From: an uncultured Lachnospiraceae bacterium
Lineage (GTDB): Bacteria; Bacillota; Clostridia; Lachnospirales; Lachnospiraceae
Direction of reading: 5' to 3'
DNA: 64,000 bases
Assembly: GCA_910580195.1 (NCBI GenBank)
Contig: CAJTWA010000011.1
Coordinates: 24,073-88,072, forward strand
The position numbers and the translations under genes are program-made. The notes under the pieces are model-generated. The model worked only from the letters and a program-made list of their open reading frames with translations, was not told the DNA's origin and ran no database searches. This document shows, in pieces, positions 42,530 to 52,004 of the stretch. The first letter of the stretch is position 1, and every line of letters begins with the position of its first letter.

Positions 42530-43641
42530 AGGCATTAGGTATAATATTAGCAGGTGGGAACAACAGTAAGATGCAGGAGCTTTCCAATAAGCGGGCCATT
42601 GCGGCCATGCCGATTGGCGGAAGCTACCGCTGTATCGATTTTGCCCTGAGCAATATGAGCAACTCCCATATCCAGAAGGTAGCTGTCCTCACCCAGTATA
42701 ACGCAAGGAGCCTCAATGAGCATTTAAGTTCCTCCAAATGGTGGGATTTCGGAAGGAAACAGGGGGGGCTTTACGTATTCAACCCTACCGTGACTTCCGA
42801 CAATGCATGGTGGTACCGGGGGACGGCAGACGCCATGTACCGGAATGTTGATTTCTTAAAGAGAAGCCATGAACCCTATGTAATCATTGCGGCAGGCGAC
42901 TGCGTGTACAAGATGGATTACAACAAGATTTTAGAGTACCATATTGAGAAAAAAGCAGACATCACTATTGTATGCAAGGACATGCCGGTAGGCGAGGACG
43001 TCAGCCGGTTTGGGGTGGTGCGGATGAACGAGGATTCCCGGATTGTGGAATTTGAGGAAAAGCCCATGGTGGCCCAGTCCAACACCATTTCCGCAGGGAT
43101 TTACATTATCCGCAGGAGGCAGCTCATTGAAATGTTAGAGCGGTGCGCGGAGGAAAACCGCCATGATTTTGTGACGGACATCTTAATCCGCTACAAGAAC
43201 ATGAAGCGCATTTACGGGTATAAGATGGAGGAATACTGGAGCAATATTGCCACGGTGGAATCTTATTACAGGACCAACATGGATTTCTTAAGGCCGGAAG
43301 TCCGCAAGTATTTCAGCAATGAGCCGAAGATTTATTCTAAGGTGGATGACCTTCCCCCTGCAAAATACAACGTAGGGTCCGAAGTGCGCAACAGCCTCAT
43401 TTCCAGCGGGTGCATCATCAACAGCAAGGTGGAGAATTCCATCCTGTTTAAGAAGGCGTTTGTAGGGAAGAACTGCGTGATTAAGAATTCCATCATCCTC
43501 AACGATGTATACATTGGAGATAATACACACATAGAGAACTGTATTGTAGAAAGCCGGGATACCTTGCGCGCCAATACATATTTCAGCGGCGGCGACGGGA
43601 TTAAGGTGGTATATGAACATAATGAAAGGTATGTGATTTAG
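42526..43641 (+). CDS. glgD: Glucose-1-phosphate adenylyltransferase, regulatory subunit
   Basis: A 371-residue GlgC paralogue. The nucleotide loop is degraded (ILAGGNNSKMQELSNKRA in place of GGxGSRL), as expected for GlgD, while FALSNMSNSHI, GTADAMYRN and AAGDCVYKMDY are kept. It forms a heteromer with GlgC and modulates it. The start overlaps the glgC stop. Confidence 0.95.
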   Translation: MKALGIILAGGNNSKMQELSNKRAIAAMPIGGSYRCIDFALSNMSNSHIQKVAVLTQYNARSLNEHLSSSKWWDFGRKQGGLYVFNPTVTSDNAWWYRGTADAMYRNVDFLKRSHEPYVIIAAGDCVYKMDYNKILEYHIEKKADITIVCKDMPVGEDVSRFGVVRMNEDSRIVEFEEKPMVAQSNTISAGIYIIRRRQLIEMLERCAEENRHDFVTDILIRYKNMKRIYGYKMEEYWSNIATVESYYRTNMDFLRPEVRKYFSNEPKIYSKVDDLPPAKYNVGSEVRNSLISSGCIINSKVENSILFKKAFVGKNCVIKNSIILNDVYIGDNTHIENCIVESRDTLRANTYFSGGDGIKVVYEHNERYVI

Positions 43642-43695
43642 CTTGCTGGTGTCATTGCTTTTACAAAAACAAACAAATGAAGGGGCGGTGAATTT

Positions 43696-43977
43696 ATGCA
43701 AATTACAGATGTAAGGATCCGTAAAGTAGAAAAGGAAGGCAAGATGCGGGCGGTGGTGTCCATAACCATTGACGAAGAATTTGTAGTCCACGATATCAAA
43801 GTGATTGAGGGAGAGAAAGGCCTATTCATTGCAATGCCCAGCAGGAAAGCGGCGGACGGCGAGTACCGGGATATTGCGCATCCCATCAATTCACAGACAC
43901 GGGAAACGATACAGCAGATTATTCTGGATAAGTACCGGGCAGAGATGGAGGCAGCAACAAAGACAGCAGAGGAATGA
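43696..43977 (+). CDS. spoVG: SpoVG family regulator
   Basis: A 93-residue SpoVG: QITDVRIRKVEKEGKMRAVVSITIDEEFVVHDIKVIEGEKGLFIAMP-like order with DGEYRDIAHPI. The family binds RNA or DNA and affects sporulation, cell division and virulence genes. The ribosome site AGGGGCGGTG precedes it. A strong terminator follows at 44028. Confidence 0.96.
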   Translation: MQITDVRIRKVEKEGKMRAVVSITIDEEFVVHDIKVIEGEKGLFIAMPSRKAADGEYRDIAHPINSQTRETIQQIILDKYRAEMEAATKTAEE

Positions 43978-44321
43978 CAGGAAAGTGGTGCATAGGATAT
44001 GTTAAGGAATAGAATAGGGAATGACAGAGCCAGTGCAGAGGGAACAGAGCCTTTGCACTGGCTTTATTCTTTCATAGGTAGGTGCGCCCTTATCATCAGG
44101 TACATGGGATACCAATATATAGTTATGGCCGGAAATTGATGAAGGCAATTAAGAAATGGGATATGGGCAATTAACGGTTATTCCGTTTGTGGGCCTTCCT
44201 GTACGGTCCATGCAGTGTGGCTGGCGAAAGAAAAATTTAAGAAAATTTTCCATATATTTATTCCTAATTTCCCCAATTGTGTGATATACTGTAACGGAGT
44301 TTTGAGGAAAGGAACAGTCAT
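43978..44321. other. 344-bp intergenic region between spoVG and uppP
   Basis: Contains the spoVG terminator and the uppP promoter area; TATACT at 44285-44290 is a likely -10 without a clear -35. No gene or repeat recognised. Confidence 0.5.
44028..44073 (+). terminator. Terminator after spoVG
   Basis: AGCCAGTGCA and TGCACTGGCT form a 10-bp stem with a ~16-base loop, followed by TTATTCTTT. Confidence 0.88.
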
Positions 44322-45158
44322 ATGTTAGAAATTTTAAAAGCAGTAGTATATGGAATTGTAGAAGGCATTACCGAATGGCTCCCAGTCAGCAGCACCGGCC
44401 ATATGATTTTGCTGGAGGAACTTATGCCCATGGATGTGTCGCAGGAATTTTGGAACATGTTCCTTGTGGTGGTACAGTTAGGGGCAATCCTTGCGGTAGT
44501 GCTCCTGTTCTGGGGGAAGATTTTTCCCTTCCGCGTGACACGGAGGAAACAGGTAAGGCTGGACTGGGACATTATGAACCTTTGGGGCAAGATTCTGGTG
44601 GCCTGCATCCCGGCGGGCATTGTAGGGGTGCTGTTTGACGACTGGCTGGAAGAGCACCTGTATAACTTCTGGGTGGTTGCAGTCATGCTGATTGCAGTCG
44701 GGCTGATTTTTATTGTAGTGGAAAACAGGAACCGGGGCATGAAGCCTATCATCCGCACCACGGAGGAATTGGATTACCGGGTTGCCTTGCTGATTGGGCT
44801 GTTCCAGTTGGCGGCGGCGGTGTTCCCGGGGACTTCACGGTCAGGGGCGACGATTATTGGCGCGCTGATGGTCGGGGTATCGCGTACGGTGGCGGCGGAA
44901 TTTACCTTTTACCTTGCGATTCCGGTTATGTTTGGGGCAAGTTTGCTGAAGTTGGTGAAGTTTGGGCTTGCATTTACAGGGATGGAGCTGGGGATACTGG
45001 TGACAGGGATGGCGGTATCCTTTGTGGTGTCCATTGTGGTGATACGCTTTTTGATGGGGTATATTAAAAGGCATGATTTTAAGGTGTTTGGATGGTATAG
45101 GATTGTGCTTGGGGCTGTGGTGCTGCTGTATTTTGGCGTGATTGCCGGGATGGCGTGA
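44322..45158 (+). CDS. uppP: Undecaprenyl-diphosphatase
   Basis: A 278-residue UppP/BacA membrane phosphatase. The first signature VYGIVEGITEWLPVSSTGH and the second VFPGTSRSGATIIGALMVG contain the active-site Glu and Arg/Ser residues. It recycles the lipid carrier for cell-wall synthesis and gives bacitracin tolerance. About eight membrane helices. Start follows GAGGAAAGG. Confidence 0.95.
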   Translation: MLEILKAVVYGIVEGITEWLPVSSTGHMILLEELMPMDVSQEFWNMFLVVVQLGAILAVVLLFWGKIFPFRVTRRKQVRLDWDIMNLWGKILVACIPAGIVGVLFDDWLEEHLYNFWVVAVMLIAVGLIFIVVENRNRGMKPIIRTTEELDYRVALLIGLFQLAAAVFPGTSRSGATIIGALMVGVSRTVAAEFTFYLAIPVMFGASLLKLVKFGLAFTGMELGILVTGMAVSFVVSIVVIRFLMGYIKRHDFKVFGWYRIVLGAVVLLYFGVIAGMA

Positions 45159-45732
45159 AGATTTAGTAAGTAATCTTTGGGGCGGATGGCAATTTAGGGC
45201 TGTCTTTCCTCACACGAACTGGTCTTTGGGGGCGGACGGCAATTCAGGGCTGCCCTCCCTCACGCAAACTGGGCAACGTTCCGGCGAACTAACTGCTAAC
45301 TCCGGCTAAGGAACTCGGGAAAGCCCTCGTTCCTAAACCTACGTAAGCAGTGGATTTCGCCTCCACTAAGAGCGCCCATGAAATCGTTTGCTTAGAGGGA
45401 GGGCAGCCCTGAATTGCCTGTGTGTTGGGGTGTGCTTTGTGGTACAAGGGCAGCCCTGAATTGCCTGTGTATAGGGGTGCGCTTAGTGGTGAAAGGCCAG
45501 CTGGAAGGGAGTGAGGGGCTGGGTTGCCTGTATATAGGGGTGTACTTTGTGGTACAATGTTGCCAGAAGGGAGGCAGGGTTGGGTTGCCTAGGTATTGGG
45601 GAAGGGTGTTTTGGCAAATGTAGTGGAAATTTAAGGGAAGGTTGTTGTTTTTTGCAGACGGTGTGAGGCAGGCAATTGGAGCAAGTATTGTTTTGGGGAT
45701 AGATGTTTATGGAGAAAGAAAAGGAGTAAGCC
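45159..45732. other. 574-bp intergenic region with amplified repeat ends
   Basis: Occupied by copy B of the structured repeat and iterated copies of its ends (45180-45605). The remainder carries AAAGGAG for pth. No gene. Confidence 0.6.
45180..45605 (+). repeat. Structured repeat copy B with iterated ends
   Basis: Core at 45231-45424. The left end is duplicated once before it (45180-45230). The right end (AGGGCAGCCCTGAATTGCCT) is followed by two or three progressively degraded ~47-base copies out to 45605. The internal hairpin has AGGAAC/GTTCCT, a fully compensated variant of the AGTGAT/ATCACT stem of copy A. Confidence 0.85.
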
Positions 45733-46293
45733 ATGTTTATTATTGCAGGGCTGGGGAACCCCACCAAGCAGTATGAGAGGACCCGGCATAATGTTGGGTT
45801 TGATGTGATTGATTTGTTGGCGGAGAGGTACCAAATTAGGATGGGGGAGAGGAAGCACAGGGCTTTGTGCGGGACAGGTTTTGTGGAGGGGCAGAAGGTG
45901 CTGCTGGCGAAACCCCAGACGTTTATGAACTTAAGCGGGGAGAGCATTGGGGCGATGCTAAATTTTTATAAGGTTGCCCCGGAAACCGGCTTGCTTGTGG
46001 TTTATGATGATATCAGCCTTCCCCCCGGGAGAATCAGAATCCGGAAGAAAGGCAGCGCGGGAGGGCATAATGGCATAAAGAGCATCATCAGCCATGCAGG
46101 GACGCAGAATTTCCAGCGGATTAAGGTTGGGGTGGGGGAAAAGCCCCAAGGCTGGGATTTGGCCGACTATGTGCTGGGCAGGTTTCCGAAGGAGGACAGG
46201 GCGCTGGTGGAAGAGGCTTATGGGAAGGCTTGCGAGGCTGCTGCCCTGATGGTGCAGGGGGAAACGGACAAGGCTATGAATTTGTACAATTAG
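45733..46293 (+). CDS. pth: Peptidyl-tRNA hydrolase
   Basis: A 186-residue Pth. GLGNPTKQYERTRHNVGFDVIDLLA holds the catalytic His, KPQTFMNLSGESI and the LLVVYDDISLPPGRIRIRKKGSAGGHNGIKSI block are complete. It releases tRNA from stalled peptidyl-tRNA. Start follows AAAGGAG. It lies upstream of mfd, as often in Clostridia, here separated by copy C of the repeat. Confidence 0.96.
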   Translation: MFIIAGLGNPTKQYERTRHNVGFDVIDLLAERYQIRMGERKHRALCGTGFVEGQKVLLAKPQTFMNLSGESIGAMLNFYKVAPETGLLVVYDDISLPPGRIRIRKKGSAGGHNGIKSIISHAGTQNFQRIKVGVGEKPQGWDLADYVLGRFPKEDRALVEEAYGKACEAAALMVQGETDKAMNLYN

Positions 46294-46678
46294 GGCAGGG
46301 ATGGTTTTCCCAATATGCTCTAGCATTACAGAATACCTTATCCTTTTCGATACACAGGCAGTTTTGGATAGCCCTTCCCCTAAGCAAACGGTTCATGGGC
46401 GTCCTTAGTGGAGGCGAAATCCACTGCTTACGAAGGCTTAGGGATGAGGGCGCTCCCGAAATCCCTTAGCCGTAGTTAGCAGTTAGTTCGCCGGAACGTT
46501 GCCCAGTTTGCTTAGGGGAAGGGCTATCCGGAACTGCCGTCTGGCCCCCAAAAAAAAAGATTTCTGCATTGCACTGTTCGCTGTAGTATCAAGCGTACAA
46601 GCGACAGGAATTTTATAGCATCAGGGCAAGGATCAGCAGTGTGTTACGAAACGTATGTCATATGTTATGGAGGAAACT
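46294..46678. other. 385-bp intergenic region before mfd
   Basis: Contains a copy of the short dispersed motif (46304-46324), copy C of the structured repeat (46353-46540) and the mfd leader. No gene. Confidence 0.6.
46353..46540 (-). repeat. Structured repeat copy C
   Basis: Reverse orientation relative to copy A. Inverted ends GATAGCCCTTCCCC and GGGGAAGGGCTATC pair perfectly; hairpins AGGGAT/ATCCCT and AGTGGA/TCCACT are present, and the conserved GTTCGCCGGAAC is near the right end. Confidence 0.87.
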
Positions 46679-49600
46679 ATGAATAGTTTTACGGAGCCTT
46701 TATCAGAATTAAAGGAGTACGCAGATTTAAAGGCACAACTTAAGAATACAAAAGAAGCAGTGCAGGTTTCTGGGTGCATAGATGCCCAGAAGCCTCATTT
46801 TATCTACAGTCTTGCAAAAGAATGGGAAAATTGCCTGATTGTGACGTTTCAGGAGCAGAAAGCCAAGGAATTGTATGAGAATTACCGCTTTTTTGACCGG
46901 AAGGCAGTCTATTACCCAGCCAAGGACGTGCTTTTTTACCAGTCGGACATCCGGGGCAACCTGCTGACAGGGGAACGCCTTGGCGCGGTAAAGGCTATGC
47001 TGGAGCAGGGGAAAGTGACGGTAATTACTACCTTTGACGCGCTGATGGACCGGGTTGCGCCCCTTTCCCATATCAGGCAGGCCATCATGGAGTATTCTCT
47101 GGGGGATACGCTGGATATGGAGGAGGCCAAACGGCGGCTGGTGCGGATGGGATATGAGCGGAACCATCAGGTGGAATCTGCCGGGCAGTTCGCAGTCCGG
47201 GGCGGGATCCTTGATATTTTCCCGCTGACGGAGGAAAACCCCTGCCGGATTGAACTGTGGGGGGATGAAATTGATTCTATGCGCAGCTTTGACGTGGAGA
47301 GCCAGCGTTCCATTGAAAATCTGGAACAGGTGCGCATTTACCCGGCCAGCGAGGTGGTGCTGTCTGAAGAAATGGCAGAGAAAGGCCTAAAAGCGCTGGA
47401 ACAGGAGAAAACGGAAATTTATGGAAGGTTCCGCAAGGAAATGAAAACCGAGGAATCCTACCGGCTGAAAACGGCAGTGGACGCCTTTGCAGAAGAAATC
47501 AGGGAGTTGGGGCAGGGGGCGAACCTTGACAGCTACCTGATGTATTTTATCGAAGAAACCGTGTCATTTTTGGACTATTTTGATGCAGGAAGCACCTTGT
47601 TTGTCTTAGATGAGCCAGCCCGTTTGGAGGAAAAAGGCAGGGTTGTGGAGCAGGAATTTACAGAAAGCATGGCCCACCGTCTGGAAAAAGGCTATATCCT
47701 GCCAAAGCAGATGGATGCGCTGTATACCGGGAAGGAAATTTTCGGGAAACTCTCCCGGAGGGGCTGCGTGGCGGTTACGGCCTTAGAATCCAAGGCCAGC
47801 GGGCTGGATGTGAAGCACCGTTATACCATATCCGCCCGGGCGGTGAATTCCTACCACCGCAGCTTTGAACTGCTGATTCAGGATTTGCAGCAATACCGGA
47901 AAAAGAAGTACCGGGCCATCCTGCTGTCCGGCTCTAGGACCCGTGCCGGGAATTTGGCAAAGGATTTGCAGCAGGAAGGGTTAAACTGCTTTTACAGCGA
48001 GGATTACGGGCATCCGGTGCAGCCCGGGGAAGTGATGGTTGCCTATGGCAAGCTGAAAAAAGGGTTTGAGTACCCGGATATCAAGTTTGTGGTGATTTCG
48101 GAAAGCGATATTTTTGGCGGGGAGCAAAAGCGCAAGAAAAAGCGCAAGGTTTATGAAGGGGAGAAGATCCAGAGCTTTACGGACTTAAGCATTGGGGACT
48201 ATGTGGTCCATGAACGTTATGGGGTGGGCATTTACCGGGGCATTGAAAAAGTGGAAATCCAAAAGACCGCCAAGGATTATGTGAAAATTGAGTACGATAA
48301 GGGCAGCACCCTCTATGTGCTGGCGACCCAGTTGGAGGCAATCCAGAAATTTGCCGGGGCAGAGGCCAAAAAGCCCAAAATCAACCGCTTAGACGGGCCG
48401 GAATGGACAAAGACCAGAAACCGGGTAAAGGGGGCAGTCAAGGAGATTGCAAAGGAATTGGTGGAGCTTTATGCTACCCGCCAGCAGACCCAAGGGTTTG
48501 CCTATGGGGAAGATACGGTGTGGCAGAGGGAATTTGAGGAGCTTTTCCCCTTTGAGGAAACCGAGGATCAGGCCCTTGCCATTGAATCTACCAAGCGGGA
48601 TATGGAAAGCAAAAAGATTATGGACCGCCTCGTCTGCGGGGACGTGGGCTACGGGAAAACAGAAATCGCCATCCGCGCGGCTTTTAAGGCTGTCCAAGAC
48701 AGCAAGCAGGTGGTATATCTGGTGCCTACCACCATCTTAGCCCAGCAGCATTACAATAATTTTGTCCAAAGGATGAAGGATTTCCCGGTGCGGGTGGATT
48801 TGATGTGCCGCTTCTGCACTCCCGGGCAGGTGAAAAAGACGGTGCAGGACTTAAAAAAAGGCATGGTGGACATTGTGATTGGCACCCACCGGGTACTTTC
48901 CAAGGATGTGGAATTTAAGGATTTGGGGCTTCTCATCATTGACGAGGAGCAGCGGTTTGGCGTTACCCACAAGGAAAAGATTAAGCAGATGAAGAAAAAC
49001 GTGGACGTGCTGACGCTGACGGCTACCCCCATCCCCCGGACCTTGCACATGAGCCTGATTGGCATCCGGGACATGAGCGTGCTGGAGGAGCCCCCTATGG
49101 ACCGTATGCCCATCCAGACGTATGTGATGGAATACAATGAGGAGATTGTCCGGGAGGCCATCCACCGGGAGCTGGCGCGGGAGGGGCAGGTGTACTACGT
49201 ATTTAACCGGGTCAGCCAGATTGTGGAAGTGACGTCCAAGATTGCGGAACTTGTGCCAGAAGCCAGCGTAGCCTTCGCCCATGGCCAGATGCGGGAACGG
49301 GAGCTGGAAAACATCATGTACCAGTTTATCAACGGGGAAATTGACGTGTTGGTATCCACCACGATTATTGAAACGGGCCTTGACATTTCTAACGTCAACA
49401 CCATGATTATCCACGATGCGGACAACATGGGCCTGTCCCAGCTCTACCAGCTCCGGGGACGGGTGGGCCGTTCCAACCGGACTGCATACGCCTTCCTCAT
49501 GTACCGCCAGAATAAAATGCTGAAGGAAGTGGCAGAAAAACGCCTCTCCGCCATCAAGGAATTTACAGAACTTGGCAGCGGTTTTAAGATTGCCATGCGC

Positions 49601-50224
49601 GACTTAGAAATCCGCGGGGCCGGAAACCTGTTGGGAGCCCAGCAGCACGGCCACATGGAGGCCGTCGGGTACGATCTGTACTGCAAGATGCTCAACGAAG
49701 CCGTAAAATCCCTCAAAGGCGAAGCCCCCGCAGACCCCTTTGACACCACCATTGAACTAAACATAGACGCCTACATTCCCCCAGCCTATATCCCAAACGA
49801 GTTCCAAAAGCTGGACATCTATAAGCGGATTGCAGTCATCGAAACACAGGAAGAACGGGAGGAAATGCTAGAGGAGCTCATCGACCGCTTCGGGGAGCCA
49901 CCAAAGTCCGTAGAAAACCTACTGTCCATCGCTTTGTTAAAAGCAAAAGCAAAAACCTGCTATTATACTGAAATCAAGGAATATACAGAAAAAATAAAAT
50001 TTACATTTTATTTCCAAGCCAACATCAACCCAGCCAAAATCGAGGACATCACCAGCCATTACCAAGGTGCCCTCAAGTTTATCCGCGATTCCAAAGCCCC
50101 CTGCTTTGAATACGCCAAAGGCCACAGCACAAGGCAGAAAAACATGAACACATTGGAGTTGGTAAACGGCGTCCTAGAGGACACATGGGAACTTCTGGTA
50201 GAGAAAGAAGAAAAAGTATCCTAG
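46679..50224 (+). CDS. mfd: Transcription-repair coupling factor
   Basis: A 1181-residue Mfd, full length. UvrB-like N-terminal module (LLTGERLGAVKAML, GQFAVRGGILDIFP), RNA polymerase-interaction domain near SFTDLSIGDYVVHERYGVGIYRG, then the RecG-like motor: Walker A VCGDVGYGKTEIA, DEEQRFGV, TATPIPRTLHM, and QLRGRVGRS. It removes stalled polymerase at DNA lesions and recruits UvrA. ATG 46679 has GGAGG five bases upstream. The last third uses more C-ending codons than the first, but no break was seen. Confidence 0.97.
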   Translation: MNSFTEPLSELKEYADLKAQLKNTKEAVQVSGCIDAQKPHFIYSLAKEWENCLIVTFQEQKAKELYENYRFFDRKAVYYPAKDVLFYQSDIRGNLLTGERLGAVKAMLEQGKVTVITTFDALMDRVAPLSHIRQAIMEYSLGDTLDMEEAKRRLVRMGYERNHQVESAGQFAVRGGILDIFPLTEENPCRIELWGDEIDSMRSFDVESQRSIENLEQVRIYPASEVVLSEEMAEKGLKALEQEKTEIYGRFRKEMKTEESYRLKTAVDAFAEEIRELGQGANLDSYLMYFIEETVSFLDYFDAGSTLFVLDEPARLEEKGRVVEQEFTESMAHRLEKGYILPKQMDALYTGKEIFGKLSRRGCVAVTALESKASGLDVKHRYTISARAVNSYHRSFELLIQDLQQYRKKKYRAILLSGSRTRAGNLAKDLQQEGLNCFYSEDYGHPVQPGEVMVAYGKLKKGFEYPDIKFVVISESDIFGGEQKRKKKRKVYEGEKIQSFTDLSIGDYVVHERYGVGIYRGIEKVEIQKTAKDYVKIEYDKGSTLYVLATQLEAIQKFAGAEAKKPKINRLDGPEWTKTRNRVKGAVKEIAKELVELYATRQQTQGFAYGEDTVWQREFEELFPFEETEDQALAIESTKRDMESKKIMDRLVCGDVGYGKTEIAIRAAFKAVQDSKQVVYLVPTTILAQQHYNNFVQRMKDFPVRVDLMCRFCTPGQVKKTVQDLKKGMVDIVIGTHRVLSKDVEFKDLGLLIIDEEQRFGVTHKEKIKQMKKNVDVLTLTATPIPRTLHMSLIGIRDMSVLEEPPMDRMPIQTYVMEYNEEIVREAIHRELAREGQVYYVFNRVSQIVEVTSKIAELVPEASVAFAHGQMRERELENIMYQFINGEIDVLVSTTIIETGLDISNVNTMIIHDADNMGLSQLYQLRGRVGRSNRTAYAFLMYRQNKMLKEVAEKRLSAIKEFTELGSGFKIAMRDLEIRGAGNLLGAQQHGHMEAVGYDLYCKMLNEAVKSLKGEAPADPFDTTIELNIDAYIPPAYIPNEFQKLDIYKRIAVIETQEEREEMLEELIDRFGEPPKSVENLLSIALLKAKAKTCYYTEIKEYTEKIKFTFYFQANINPAKIEDITSHYQGALKFIRDSKAPCFEYAKGHSTRQKNMNTLELVNGVLEDTWELLVEKEEKVS

Positions 50225-50945
50225 GCTGCCGCCAGACACCTTATTTCAATAAAAAGCTATTCCCGGATGGATTATTTCAATACACAGATAATCACAGGCA
50301 ATTGCAAGCAACCAATTTTAGCACACGGGCATTTCTGGTAGATTCCTTCTTTCATGGGTTTGATACTTCGCTGCTTGCAGCGGGGCAGTTCATCCTACAC
50401 AAGAAAATTTAGGAAAGTGCTGTCCACACACGTGTAATTACAGGCGGCCCAAGCCAATACACAGGCAATTCCGGGCGGCCCTGCCCCACGCAAACCATTC
50501 AGGGGCGCCCTTAGTGCAGGCGAAATCCACTGCTTACGGAAACTTAGTGATGAAGGTTTTCCTGAATCACTTAGTTGTAGTTAGCAGTTAGTTCGCTGGA
50601 ACGTTGCCCCGTTTGCGTGGGGTAGGGCCGCCCGGAATTGCCGTCCGCCTTCACAGCCTCCCCCAGAATTGCCGTCCGCCCCCACAGCCCCCCGGAATTG
50701 CCGTCTATCCCCACAGTCCCTCCCCCATAATCCCTTATCCCCAAAGGCTTTCCCACCAACCATTTGTGAAAAAGTAATGAAATCTCCAAAAACGGTTGCT
50801 ACCTGCCCCAAAAAGAATTATAATATCACCAGTATGCCTGAACTATTCCATTTCAGGCAAATTCAAAAAATTCAGGCTGTGCAAACAATTTCCCCAACCC
50901 GGAAACCAACCGCACCGCCCTGATACACAGGAGGATGCAGCAATT
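50225..50945. other. 721-bp intergenic region between mfd and the foldase gene
   Basis: Copy D of the repeat occupies 50458-50718. The first ~230 bases and the stretch 50720-50920 show nothing recognisable. AGGAGG for the foldase is at 50929-50934. Confidence 0.55.
50458..50718 (-). repeat. Structured repeat copy D with iterated right end
   Basis: Core 50458-50648 in reverse orientation, with ends ATTCCGGGCGGCCCTGCCCC and its near complement. After the core, GGAATTGCCGTC- or AGAATTGCCGTC-type units recur with a ~31-36-base spacing until 50718. Confidence 0.85.
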
Positions 50946-52004
50946 ATGAAAGGAAAGAAAATCATCCCCTTGCTACTGGCAGCAGCCATGGGAATCTCTG
51001 TATTAACCGGCTGCGGCGGGATAGATGGGAAGAAAACAGGGGCAACATTAGATGGGGAAGAGATTTCCCTTGGCTTTATGAATTTTATGGCAAGATACCA
51101 GCAAGCCATTTACGACGGCCAATTTTCCGGCATGTTCGGGACAGGGTTCTGGTCGCAGGATTTATTTGGGGAAGGTACCGACACAGAAACCTCCGTCAAG
51201 AAAACCGTAGCGGAAAATATAGAAACCCTGTACCTCCTAGAAGACCATATGGAAGACTATAAGGTAGAAATCACAGAGGACGAACAGGCCAAGATGGACG
51301 AAGCGGCCAAGAAATTTATGGAAGACAACAGCGACGCGGCCATCAAGCAGATTGGGGCAACCGAAGAGTACGTCAAACAGATGCTCCGGCTCAACACCAT
51401 CCAGATAAAAATGCGCAAGGCCATAGATGCAGAAGTGGACACCAAGGTTTCGGACGAAGAAGCAGCCCAGAAAACCATCAGCTATGTGAAGGTGAACAAT
51501 AAATCCACTACGGACGAAGAAGGGAATTCCAAGGATTACACCGAGGAAGAGAAAGAGAACCTGAAAAAAGAAGTAGAAACATTTGCATTCTCTGCCGCAG
51601 AAGATTTCAAGGCAGCCGCAGAAACTGCAGGCTACACGGTTTCCGAGGCATCTTACGGCGCAGATGAGGAAAACTTGGACAAAGCCTTGGTAGAAGCCGC
51701 AGACAAGCTAAAGGAAGGGGAACTCACCGGGGTAATCGAAGGGGAAGAGGCCTTTTATGTCGCGCGCATGGACAGCACCTTTGACGAAGAGGAAACGGAA
51801 AAACGCAAAGACGAGATTGTCACAGAACGCAAAAACGACCACTACAAGGAAGTATGCGACAAATATAAAGAAGGCGTGAAATTTGAATTGAATGAAAAAG
51901 AATGGGCAAAAGTAAAATTTGACGACTTATTTACCATCAAACAGGCCGAAACCACCAATAACGAAGAGGATGTTACCGGGGATAATGCAGAGAAAGACGA
52001 GTAA
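50946..52004 (+). CDS. Foldase-type lipoprotein (SurA/PrsA-like)
   Basis: A 352-residue secreted lipoprotein. Signal peptide MKGKKIIPLLLAAAMGISVL ends in the lipobox LTGC. The body has a SurA-N-like helical region (DLFGEGTDTETSVKKTVAENIETLYLLED) and a charged C-terminal part, but the classic parvulin motifs are not obvious. It likely assists folding of exported proteins outside the membrane. It is the usual neighbour of mfd in Lachnospiraceae. Rich in Glu and Lys. The ApbE gene begins within its last 20 bases. Confidence 0.8.
   Translation: MKGKKIIPLLLAAAMGISVLTGCGGIDGKKTGATLDGEEISLGFMNFMARYQQAIYDGQFSGMFGTGFWSQDLFGEGTDTETSVKKTVAENIETLYLLEDHMEDYKVEITEDEQAKMDEAAKKFMEDNSDAAIKQIGATEEYVKQMLRLNTIQIKMRKAIDAEVDTKVSDEEAAQKTISYVKVNNKSTTDEEGNSKDYTEEEKENLKKEVETFAFSAAEDFKAAAETAGYTVSEASYGADEENLDKALVEAADKLKEGELTGVIEGEEAFYVARMDSTFDEEETEKRKDEIVTERKNDHYKEVCDKYKEGVKFELNEKEWAKVKFDDLFTIKQAETTNNEEDVTGDNAEKDE

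Noticed and set aside
46353..46540. Coding frames through the structured repeats
   Set aside because: Frames are short, lack ribosome sites, differ between copies, and indels between copies break frame.
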